The notes under the pieces: model-generated | What the model was told of the DNA's origin: nothing | The model's database searches: none | Seen by the model: only the letters and a program-made list of their open reading frames with translations | Made by a program: the position numbers and the translations under genes | Origin: Streptomyces sp. DH12 | Lineage (GTDB): Bacteria > Actinomycetota > Actinomycetes > Streptomycetales > Streptomycetaceae | Direction: 5' to 3' | Assembly (NCBI RefSeq): GCF_020873895.1 | Contig: NZ_JAHWGT010000008.1 | Span: 62,001-126,000 of the forward strand | DNA length: 64,000 nucleotides | In this document: in pieces, positions 57,538-64,000 of the stretch | Numbering within the stretch: the first letter of the stretch is position 1 | Layout: every line of letters begins with the position of its first letter

Positions 57538-59559
57538 GTGTTTCCGATACCCCCTCAGATACCGGGCCCCGCCGGCCGCGGCCACATGGTCGTCTGCGGC
57601 GACGACGCGCTGGCCGACCGCCTCGCCGACGAGCTGAACGACGTCTACCGCGAGCGGGTGACCCTCGTCGTGGCCGGGCGCCGCGAGGCCGCCCCGCACC
57701 GCCCCGACGGCCGCGCGGGCCGCGGCCCCTTCGCCCTGTTCGGCCGGGTCTCCGCGGCGATGGCCCGGCCCCCCGGCGCGGCCGACCCCCGGGCGGGCGG
57801 CCCGACCGGGCGCGCCGGCAGGACGGCGCCGACCCCCGCGCCCCCCGCCTCCCCGTACGACACGCTCGGCGGCGGGGGGACCCGCCGGACGGTCGAGGTC
57901 GTAGAGGTCCGGGAGACGGACGAGGCGGTCCTCGTCGCCGCGGGCGTCGAACACGCCGCCGCGCTCGCCCTGGTCCACGAGGACGACGAGACCAACATCC
58001 GCACCGCGCTGCTGGCCCGCCGCCTCAACCCCCGGCTGCGCCTGGTCATCCGCATGTACAACCGCCGGCTCGGCCAGCACCTGGAGCAACTCCTCGACCA
58101 GGCCGCGGCCGTCGCCGTGCCGGACATCGACCCGGAGGTGCTGGACGCCTCCACCACCGTCCTGTCGGACGCGGACACCGCGGCGCCCGCCCTGGCCGCC
58201 ACCGCCGTCGCCGGTACCAGCAAGATCGTCCACGCCGGCGGGCTGCTGCTGCGGGCCGTCGAACGCACCCCGCCCGCCCCCGGCGAGGTCGCCGACCCGG
58301 GCCTGTGCACCCTCGCCCTGCTCTCCTCCACGGCCAGCGACCCCGCGGGCAGCGAGGGCGCCGACAGCAGCGGCGAGCAGGGCCCCCGCCTCCTCCCCGA
58401 CGACCGGGCCGCCGCCTCCGCCACCGGACGGGGCAGCGTGGTCCTGGAGGCGATCACCTACGCCGGGCCGAACCTCCCCGCGACCCGGCTGCCCGCCTCC
58501 TCCCTCCCGCTCGCCTCGCTCTTCTCACGCCGCCTGCGCTGGTCGCTCACCGGCCTCTTCGGCGCCGTGGCCGCCATCGCCGTGGCGACCTGGCTCACCA
58601 CCGACCACCACCCGCTGCACGCCGCCTACCTGACGATGCTCGACATCTTCGCCATCGGCGACCCCGCCCTGGAGGACCCCGCCGAGCGGCAGGTCCTGCA
58701 GATGCTCGCCGGCTTCGTCGGGCTCCTCCTGCTGCCGATCCTCGTCGCCGCGCTGCTGGAGGCACTGGGCACCTTCCGCACCGCCACCTCGCTGCGCCGC
58801 CCGCCGCGCGGGCTCTCGGGCCACGTCGTGCTGCTCGGCCTCGGCAAGGTCGGCACCCGGGTCCTGACCCGGCTGCGGGAACTGGGCATCCCCGTCGTGT
58901 GCGTCGAGTCCGACCCGGAGGCCCGCGGCATCGCCACGGCCCGCCGGCTGCGCGTGCCGGTCGTCCTCGGCGACGTCACCGAGGACGGCGTCCTGGAGTC
59001 CGCCCGCGTCCACCGGGCCCGCTCGCTCCTCGCCCTGACCAGCGTCGACGTCACCAACCTGGAGGCCGTGCTGTACGCCAGGTCCGTCCGCCCCGACCTG
59101 CGGGTGGTGCTGCGCCTGTACGACGACGACATCGCCACCGCCGTCTACCGCACGCTGCGCGCCGCGCACCCCCGGGCCCTCACCCGGAGCCGCAGCGTCT
59201 CGCACCTGGCGGCGCCCGCCTTCGCCGGCGCGATGATGGGCCGACAGATCCTCGGCGCCATCCCGGTGGAGCGGCGCGTCCTGCTCTTCGCCGCGGTGGT
59301 CGCGGCGCGCCACCCGGAGCTCGCGGGCCGCACCGTCGCCGAGGCGTTCCGACCGGGCGCCTGGCGCGTGATCGCCCTGGACCCCACCGAGCCGGGGGAG
59401 CGCCGCCCCGACCTGACGGCCCTGGACGCCGACGACACCGACCGGCGGACCGGCCTCGTGTGGGACCTGCCCCCCGGCTACGTCCTGCGCCCCGAGGACC
59501 GCGTGGTGCTGGCCGCGACGCGCCGGGGCCTCGCCGAACTCCTCGGCCGCCGGCCGTAG
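57538..59559 (+). CDS. Two-RCK (TrkA-N) membrane protein, ion-channel-like with degenerate filter
   Basis: A 673-residue protein. N-terminal TrkA-N/RCK (GHMVVCGDDALADRLADELN, split by a Pro/Gly-rich insert of about 60 residues), then ALVHEDDETNIRTALLARRL and a low-complexity linker. Two TM helices follow (about 332-353, SLTGLFGAVAAIAVATWL, and about 387-410, MLAGFVGLLLLPILVAALLE) with a pore-like segment between them reading AAYLTMLDIFAIGDP. A second RCK starts at 427 (GHVVLLGLGKVGTRVLTRLR). Potassium channels have TVGYGD where this has AIGDP, so K+ selectivity is doubtful. It starts with GTG. Confidence 0.85.
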   Translation: MFPIPPQIPGPAGRGHMVVCGDDALADRLADELNDVYRERVTLVVAGRREAAPHRPDGRAGRGPFALFGRVSAAMARPPGAADPRAGGPTGRAGRTAPTPAPPASPYDTLGGGGTRRTVEVVEVRETDEAVLVAAGVEHAAALALVHEDDETNIRTALLARRLNPRLRLVIRMYNRRLGQHLEQLLDQAAAVAVPDIDPEVLDASTTVLSDADTAAPALAATAVAGTSKIVHAGGLLLRAVERTPPAPGEVADPGLCTLALLSSTASDPAGSEGADSSGEQGPRLLPDDRAAASATGRGSVVLEAITYAGPNLPATRLPASSLPLASLFSRRLRWSLTGLFGAVAAIAVATWLTTDHHPLHAAYLTMLDIFAIGDPALEDPAERQVLQMLAGFVGLLLLPILVAALLEALGTFRTATSLRRPPRGLSGHVVLLGLGKVGTRVLTRLRELGIPVVCVESDPEARGIATARRLRVPVVLGDVTEDGVLESARVHRARSLLALTSVDVTNLEAVLYARSVRPDLRVVLRLYDDDIATAVYRTLRAAHPRALTRSRSVSHLAAPAFAGAMMGRQILGAIPVERRVLLFAAVVAARHPELAGRTVAEAFRPGAWRVIALDPTEPGERRPDLTALDADDTDRRTGLVWDLPPGYVLRPEDRVVLAATRRGLAELLGRRP

Positions 59560-59782
59560 ACGCGCGCCGGGCGCGCCGGGCGGGACCGGCGGGCGGGCGC
59601 CGCCCATGGATCCGGCGGGCGGACGCGGCCGTGGCGGACGGACGGGCGGGCGGCGTGCCCGGTGGAACCGGCGGGTCGGCACGGCCGTCCCGTACGGGCG
59701 GGCGGCGGGCGGCGGGCGCGGCCCGTGCGGGCGGGCTGCCGTGCCGGGTGGCATGGCCGCGCCGGGAGGGGAGCCCGGCCGC
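59560..59782. other. Low-complexity gap between convergent genes
   Basis: 223 bp of GGCGGGCGG-type sequence, with multiple weak hairpins and no coding signal. Its 5' end has CGCGCCGGGCGCGCCGGGCGGG, a possible terminator for the RCK gene. Confidence 0.45.
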
Positions 59783-60061
59783 CTAGGCGGGGTCCCGCGG
59801 GCCGCGCCCGGCGCCGTCCCGCGACGGTCCCGGTGGCGCGCCCTGACCGCGCAGGGCCGCCGCGAGGCTCAGCAGCCGGGCCTCGTTGCCCGCCAGGCCC
59901 GCCCGCCGCAGCGCCTCGTCGGCCTCCGCCATGGGCGACGACAGGTACGCTCCGGCCAGGGGCGCGAGGCCCGGGTCCGCCAGCACCGCCCGCGCCGTCT
60001 CCACCAGACGGAGGTAGGCCTGCGCCGCGGCGCGCTCCCGCATCGTGAGGCTGGTGGTCAT
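59783..60061 (-). CDS. Small helical protein of unknown function
   Basis: A 92-residue protein I do not recognise: MTTSLTMRERAAAQAYLRLV, ETARAVLADPGLAPLAGAYL, then AEADEALRRAGLAGNEARLL and a Pro/Gly tail. It is predicted helical. GGGAG is 7 bp before the ATG. It lies 56 bp downstream of the NUDIX stop on the same strand, so it may share that transcript. Confidence 0.6.
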   Translation of the reverse strand: MTTSLTMRERAAAQAYLRLVETARAVLADPGLAPLAGAYLSSPMAEADEALRRAGLAGNEARLLSLAAALRGQGAPPGPSRDGAGRGPRDPA

Positions 60062-60117
60062 CTCTCGCTCCCTGTCGACGGCTGTCCGGCCCCCACTGTC
60101 GCGCACGGCACTGACAG

Positions 60118-60597
60118 TCAGCCCGCGCCACTCCCGCCCAGGTGCGCCAAGAGCCGTTCCACGAAGACCCGCTGACCCGCCACCAGCCGCTCGGCCGCCT
60201 CCTCCGGGGTGCACCAGGCGACCCGGTCCACCTCCGGGAACGCGCGCGTCTCACCCGACCCGCGCGGCCACTCCATGGTGAACGTCCCCGGCACCACCAG
60301 CGCCGGGTCCAGGTCGCCTTCGACGGCCCACACCGTGACGACCTTGCCGCCCGCCTGGCGCGCCTCCCCGAGCGGCAGCGGCGGCCCGTCCGGCGCGGGG
60401 AGGCCCAGCTCCTCGGCGAACTCGCGGCGCGCCGCGGCCTCGGGCGCCTCGTCGTCCCCGTACTCGCCCTTGGGCACCGTCCAGGCCCCCGCCTCCCGCT
60501 CCGCCCAGTAGGGGCCGCCCATGTGGGCGAGCAGCACCTCCGGGCGGCCACCGGACGTACGGAACACCAGCAGACCCGCGCTGCGCTTCACGACCAT
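60118..60597 (-). CDS. NUDIX hydrolase
   Basis: A 159-residue NUDIX protein. VVKRSAGLLVFRTSGGRPEV opens it, and the Nudix box is KGEYGDDEAPEAAARREFAE followed by ELGL (GX5EX7REUXEEXGU, complete). It hydrolyses a nucleoside diphosphate linked to another group; size and opening resemble diadenosine-tetraphosphate hydrolase-like members. It is divergent from the uracil-DNA glycosylase gene (51-bp gap), a DNA-/nucleotide-sanitation pairing. Confidence 0.9.
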   Translation of the reverse strand: MVVKRSAGLLVFRTSGGRPEVLLAHMGGPYWAEREAGAWTVPKGEYGDDEAPEAAARREFAEELGLPAPDGPPLPLGEARQAGGKVVTVWAVEGDLDPALVVPGTFTMEWPRGSGETRAFPEVDRVAWCTPEEAAERLVAGQRVFVERLLAHLGGSGAG

Positions 60598-60648
60598 GGC
60601 GCCAGTGTGCCCGCCGCACCCCGCCGCGCCGCGTTACCGTCGTCCGGT

Positions 60649-61548
60649 ATGCGACACGACCACCCCGAAGGCCGCGAAACCCCCACCGGCACCCCCGCGG
60701 AGGCCCGCCGCGAACCCTCCGGCTCCTCCGGTCGTCCGGGTCCTCCAGCCGCCTCGGGCTCCGCGGGTGCCTCCGGCACTTCAGGGCCTTCCGGCCCCGA
60801 CGACCCGGCGTTCCCCGACCGTGCCGGGCGCGCGGCGGCAACCCTGGGCGCCCTGGACGCCGAGGTGGCGCGGTGCCGGGCCTGCCCGCGGCTGGTCGCG
60901 TGGCGCGAACAGGTGGGCCGGGAGGGGCGCCGCGCCTACGCGGGATGGGAGTACTGGGCCCGCCCGGTCCCCGGGTACGGCCCCGACGACGCCTCCCTGC
61001 TGGTCGTCGGGCTCGCCCCGGCCGCGCACGGCGGCAACCGCACGGGCCGCATGTTCACCGGCGACCGCTCCGGCGACGTGCTGTACGCGGCACTGCACCG
61101 CCTCGGCCTCGCGAGTCAGGCGGAGGCGGTGCACCGCGACGACGGGCTGCGCCTGCGCGGGGTGCGGGTGACCGCCCCGGTCCACTGCGCGCCGCCAGCG
61201 AACCGGCCCACGCCCCGCGAGCGCGACACCTGCCGTCCGTGGCTGGCCCGGGAGCTGGAGCTGGTGCGCCCCACCGTGCGGGCCCTCGTCGTGCTCGGGG
61301 CCTTCGGCTGGCAGGCGGTGTTCCCGGCGCTCGCGGCGGGCGGCTGGACGGTGCCGCGCCCGAGGCCGCGCTTCGCGCACGGCGCCCGGGTGCGGCTGCC
61401 GGCCCGGGACGGCGGGCCGGACCTGGAGGTGTTCGGCTGCTACCACGTCAGCCAGCGCAACACCTTCACCGGACTGCTGACGCCGGACATGCTGACCGAC
61501 GTCCTGGGCGCCGCCGCCCGCGCCGCCGGCCTCCCACCGGCCCCGTGA
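60649..61548 (+). CDS. udgB: Family 5 uracil-DNA glycosylase
   Basis: A 299-residue base-excision-repair glycosylase of the thermophile-type 4Fe-4S UDG family 5 (UdgB). An unstructured tail of about 60 residues (Pro/Gly/Ser-rich) precedes the first cluster cysteines VARCRACPRLVAWRE. Motif A is LLVVGLAPAAHGGNRTGR followed by MFTGDRSGD; later cluster Cys lie in APVHCAPPANRP and RDTCRPW; the C-terminal motif is VFGCYHVSQRNTFTGLL. GLAPA rather than GEAPG separates family 5 from family 4 and fits broad substrate range (uracil, hypoxanthine). Confidence 0.9.
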   Translation: MRHDHPEGRETPTGTPAEARREPSGSSGRPGPPAASGSAGASGTSGPSGPDDPAFPDRAGRAAATLGALDAEVARCRACPRLVAWREQVGREGRRAYAGWEYWARPVPGYGPDDASLLVVGLAPAAHGGNRTGRMFTGDRSGDVLYAALHRLGLASQAEAVHRDDGLRLRGVRVTAPVHCAPPANRPTPRERDTCRPWLARELELVRPTVRALVVLGAFGWQAVFPALAAGGWTVPRPRPRFAHGARVRLPARDGGPDLEVFGCYHVSQRNTFTGLLTPDMLTDVLGAAARAAGLPPAP

Positions 61549-61650
61549 CCCGGACCGCGCGGGAGGCCGCGCGCCGGACGGTGGGCGGGCCCCGGACCGC
61601 GGGCCGGGGCGCGGCGGGCCGGCCCGGCGGGCGGCGGGCGGCCGCAGGGC

Positions 61651-62388
61651 TCAGCCCGTGAACTCGTACGTCAGCGGCGCGGATTCCGGCGCGAAGCGGA
61701 TGTCGGTCACCTCCAGCACGTGCCCGTGCTGGTCGTACACCTCCCGGTGGACCGTCAGGCAGGCCGCCGCCGCGGGCGCCCGCACGCCGATCGACTCGCG
61801 CCGGGTGAGCCGCAGCCCCGCCCGGTGCATCCAGTGGTACAGCAGCCGGAGGTCCGGACGGCGCCCCACCCGCGCCTCCGGCCGCCGGTAGCGTCCGAGT
61901 TCGGGCACCTCGGTCAGCGCGTACCGGGAGAAGCGCGAGACGGCGTGCCGCTCCACGGAGCCGTCCGCGCCGAAGACCCGCTGCCGGTGCACCAGGGAGG
62001 ACTCGCCGGGCGGCAGCCCGAGCAGCCCGGCGGTCTCCGCGGGGGCCGCCTCCCAGGTCAGTACGGCTTCGGCGGGCCGGTCGCGGCCGCCTCCGCCGCT
62101 GGGGAACTCCAGCAGCCCGGGTGCCAGGACGGGGCCGGAGCAGCCGCTTGCCGCATCGGCGTCCGCCGCGTAGGTGCCGCGCCGGTCGGTGACGACGAGC
62201 CCCTCGTCGCGCAGCAGCCGCAGCGCGCTGCGCACGGTCTGGCGGTTGACCCGGAAGCGGTCCACCAGGGAGCGCTCGGAGGGGAGCCGGGAGCCGGGAG
62301 CGACGCGCCGCCCGGTGAGATCGTCGCGGAGAGCCGCCGCGACCTGGAGGTAGAGCGGAAGCGCCGCGGAGGCGTGGGGTTCAGCCAT
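61651..62388 (-). CDS. GntR/HutC-family regulator with UTRA domain
   Basis: A 245-residue one-component regulator. Residues 8-75 form the GntR winged helix (YLQVAAALRDDLTGRRVAPG, SRLPSERSLVDRFRVNRQTV, RLLRDEGLVV). Residues 95-240 form a UTRA effector domain (LTWEAAPAETAGLLGLPPGE, VHRQRVFGADGSVERHAVSR, DIRFAPESAPLTYEF). The start ATG has GAGGG 7 bp upstream. It is divergent from the zinc dehydrogenase, with a dre-like palindrome between the genes, which suggests it represses that gene. The effector is unknown. Confidence 0.92.
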   Translation of the reverse strand: MAEPHASAALPLYLQVAAALRDDLTGRRVAPGSRLPSERSLVDRFRVNRQTVRSALRLLRDEGLVVTDRRGTYAADADAASGCSGPVLAPGLLEFPSGGGGRDRPAEAVLTWEAAPAETAGLLGLPPGESSLVHRQRVFGADGSVERHAVSRFSRYALTEVPELGRYRRPEARVGRRPDLRLLYHWMHRAGLRLTRRESIGVRAPAAAACLTVHREVYDQHGHVLEVTDIRFAPESAPLTYEFTG

Positions 62389-62451
62389 GTTCAACCCTCA
62401 AATTTCGCTCAGCGTAGCTGAATGAGCCGTGTCGGTGAGCACATCCCTATC

Positions 62452-62467
62452 ATTGGTCTAAACCTAT
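62452..62467. promoter_or_regulatory. dre-like GntR/HutC operator
   Basis: ATTGGTCTAAACCTAT, close to the known DasR/HutC consensus with core TGGTCTAGACCA (10 of 12 core bases agree). It is located 64 bp upstream of the GntR start and 131 bp before the dehydrogenase ATG, within the divergent promoter region. Confidence 0.65.
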
Positions 62468-62597
62468 TAGGAAGGGGAGCCCCGGCATTCCCCACCGCGC
62501 CGCCCGAACTCTGGCCGAAACGGATTCGCGGGGAGCCGCCCGGGTACCCGGGCCAGCGCATGCCGCAAGGACGCCCCGACGGAGGGAGGACGGCGCC

Positions 62598-63788
62598 ATG
62601 AGGGCCGTGACCTGGCAGGGAAAGCGCGACGTCCGGGTCGAGGACGTCCCCGATCCGCGCATCGAACAGCCCACGGACGCCGTCATCCGCGTCACCTCCA
62701 CCGGACTGTGCGGCTCCGACCTCCATCTGTACGAGGTGTTCGGCCCGTTCATGACGCCCGGTGACGTCCTCGGCCACGAACCCATCGGCATCGTCGAGGA
62801 GGTCGGCCCGGACGTGCCGGACCTGCGGCCCGGCGACCGCGTCGTGGTGCCCTTCCAGATCGCCTGCGGCAGCTGCTGGATGTGCGTGCGCGGATTGCCC
62901 ACCCAGTGCGAGACGACCCAGGTGACCGGGGAGGGCATGGGCGCCGCGCTCTTCGGCTACTCCCGGCTCTACGGCTCCGTCCCCGGCGCCCAGGCCGAGT
63001 ACCTGCGCGTCCCGCAGGCCCAGTTCGGCCCGATCAAGGTGCCGCAGGGGCCGTCCGACGACCGGTACCTGTACCTCTCCGACGTCCTGCCGACCGCCTG
63101 GCAGGCCGTCCGGTACGCCGACGTGCCGCCGGGCGGCTCCCTCGCCGTCCTCGGGCTCGGGCCGATCGGCGAGATGTGCTGCCGCATCGCCCTGCACCAG
63201 GGCGTCGAACGGGTCGTCGGCATCGACCTCGTCCCCGAGCGGCTCGGCCGGGCCCGGGCGCGCGGCGTGGACGTCCTGGACCTCACCGCCTTCGACGGCC
63301 AGGACGAGCTGGTCGCCGCCGTACGGGACCTCACCGGCGGCCGGGGCCCCGACTCCGTCGTCGACGCCGTCGGCACCGAGGCCCACGGCAGCCCGGTCGC
63401 CAAGGCCCAGCAGCAGGTGGCCGGGCTGCTGCCGCGCGCGTGGGCCGCCCGCCTCCACCAGAAGGCCGGCTCCGACCGGCTCGCCGCCCTCTACCTGGCC
63501 ATCGAGCTCGTGCGCCGCGGCGGGACCATCTCGCTCAGCGGCGTCTACGGCGGCGCGGCCGACCCGCTGCCGCTGCTGACCCTCTTCGACAAGCAGGTCC
63601 AGCTGCGCATGGGCCAGGCCAACGTCCGCCGCTGGGTGGACGAGATCCTGCCGCTGCTCACCGACGACGACCCGCTCGGCGTCGACACCTTCGCCACCCA
63701 CCACCTGCCGCTCTCCGACGCGCCGCACGCCTACCGCATGTTCCAGCGCAAGGAGGACGGCGTCAGCAAGGTCGTCCTGCGTCCCTGA
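62598..63788 (+). CDS. Zinc-dependent alcohol dehydrogenase, formaldehyde-dehydrogenase-like
   Basis: A 396-residue medium-chain dehydrogenase. Catalytic zinc ligands are in TSTGLCGSDLHLYEVFGPF (Cys38) and GDVLGHEPIGIVEEVG (His, Glu). The structural-zinc region CGSCWMCVRGLPTQC has the four-Cys pattern of the FdhA/threonine-dehydrogenase-like branch. The NAD site is LAVLGLGPIGEMCCRIALHQ, followed by VVGIDLVPERLGRARARGVD. GGAGGGAGG lies just before the ATG. Glutathione-independent formaldehyde dehydrogenases share this size and motif set. Probable repression by the divergent GntR protein. Confidence 0.92.
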   Translation: MRAVTWQGKRDVRVEDVPDPRIEQPTDAVIRVTSTGLCGSDLHLYEVFGPFMTPGDVLGHEPIGIVEEVGPDVPDLRPGDRVVVPFQIACGSCWMCVRGLPTQCETTQVTGEGMGAALFGYSRLYGSVPGAQAEYLRVPQAQFGPIKVPQGPSDDRYLYLSDVLPTAWQAVRYADVPPGGSLAVLGLGPIGEMCCRIALHQGVERVVGIDLVPERLGRARARGVDVLDLTAFDGQDELVAAVRDLTGGRGPDSVVDAVGTEAHGSPVAKAQQQVAGLLPRAWAARLHQKAGSDRLAALYLAIELVRRGGTISLSGVYGGAADPLPLLTLFDKQVQLRMGQANVRRWVDEILPLLTDDDPLGVDTFATHHLPLSDAPHAYRMFQRKEDGVSKVVLRP

Positions 63789-63794
63789 CCGGGC

Positions 63795-64000
63795 TCAGTG
63801 GTCGTCCGCGGCGCGCCACAGGGGCGGCTGCCGGGGGCCTTCCGGCGCCGCCCCGAAGAGGACCGCCCGCGCCACGGCCGGCGCGAACAGCGCCGCCGCC
63901 GGCTCGGTCAGCATCACCACCGACCGGAAGGCCCGCCCCACCTCCGGGACGCGCGGCGCCCGCGCCACCACCCGGCGCATGTACCAGTCGGCGGCCCGGC
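63795..64000 (-). CDS. C-terminus of probable FAD-dependent oxidoreductase (partial)
   Basis: Only about 68 codons of the 3' end are present: RAADWYMRRVVARAPRVPEV, GRAFRSVVMLTEPAAALFAP and AVARAVLFGAAPEG. The WY...F..V..L..P..L..P...R.L pattern resembles the C-terminal helix of squalene-epoxidase-like FAD monooxygenases, but the FAD motifs lie outside the window. It converges with the zinc dehydrogenase (6-bp gap between stops). Confidence 0.5.
   Translation of the reverse strand, partial: RAADWYMRRVVARAPRVPEVGRAFRSVVMLTEPAAALFAPAVARAVLFGAAPEGPRQPPLWRAADDH

Overview
The window is a chromosomal segment of a Streptomyces-type actinomycete. The evidence is very high G+C with strong third-position bias, frequent GTG starts, 4-bp ATGA/GTGA gene overlaps, and actinomycete-specific families (conservon, SpoIIE-type phosphatases, DUF2795, DUF3040, DUF5133, DUF1876). 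I see no rRNA, tRNA, CRISPR array, insertion sequence or phage gene. The two outermost genes are cut by the window edges.

Layout. 1-1223: end-clipped MHS-type transporter. 1610-7230: a conservon (cvnA-B-C-D-E; sensor ATPase, roadblock protein, DUF742 protein, small GTPase, P450) followed by a class I terpene synthase; the P450 lacks the EXXR motif. 7445-10310: a persulfide-handling unit (metallo-hydrolase fused to rhodanese domains, TauE/SafE exporter, CsoR/CstR-type repressor) with two matching G/C-tract operators. 10584-12300: a second, canonical P450 and a small unknown protein. 12417-17944: a dormancy/hypoxia-like module (PPDK N-terminal domain, universal stress protein, DUF1876, CBS-BON, lone cyclic-nucleotide domain, HTH-PNPOx, DUF3040). 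18103-30261: three very large SpoIIE-type PP2C phosphatases, three DUF2795 microproteins, a methyltransferase and an RpiR regulator. 30433-35368: topoisomerase IB, SDR, MFS exporter, tandem-GNAT acetyltransferase.

35528-48060, all on the minus strand, is the most striking block. It has heptose-phosphate enzymes known from Gram-negative LPS synthesis (GmhA, GmhB-like, HldE), two heptosyltransferase-type GT9 enzymes, three more glycosyltransferases, a NodU/CmcH carbamoyltransferase, a UXS-like sugar-nucleotide epimerase/decarboxylase and a YbdK-type carboxylate-amine ligase. Together they suggest that this Gram-positive makes a heptose-containing, possibly carbamoylated glycan or glycoconjugate. 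Upstream of it lies a candidate small RNA or attenuator at 48240-48355.

48462-64000: SRPBCC protein, FUSC transporter, SDR, a catalase preceded by a nested double palindrome, a nucleotidyltransferase-BON-phosphoesterase operon, a polar amino-acid ABC importer, a two-RCK membrane protein with a degenerate pore signature, NUDIX and family-5 uracil-DNA glycosylase genes, and a GntR/UTRA regulator divergent from a formaldehyde-dehydrogenase-like zinc enzyme with a dre-like operator between them. Stress, redox and signalling genes dominate outside the sugar cluster.
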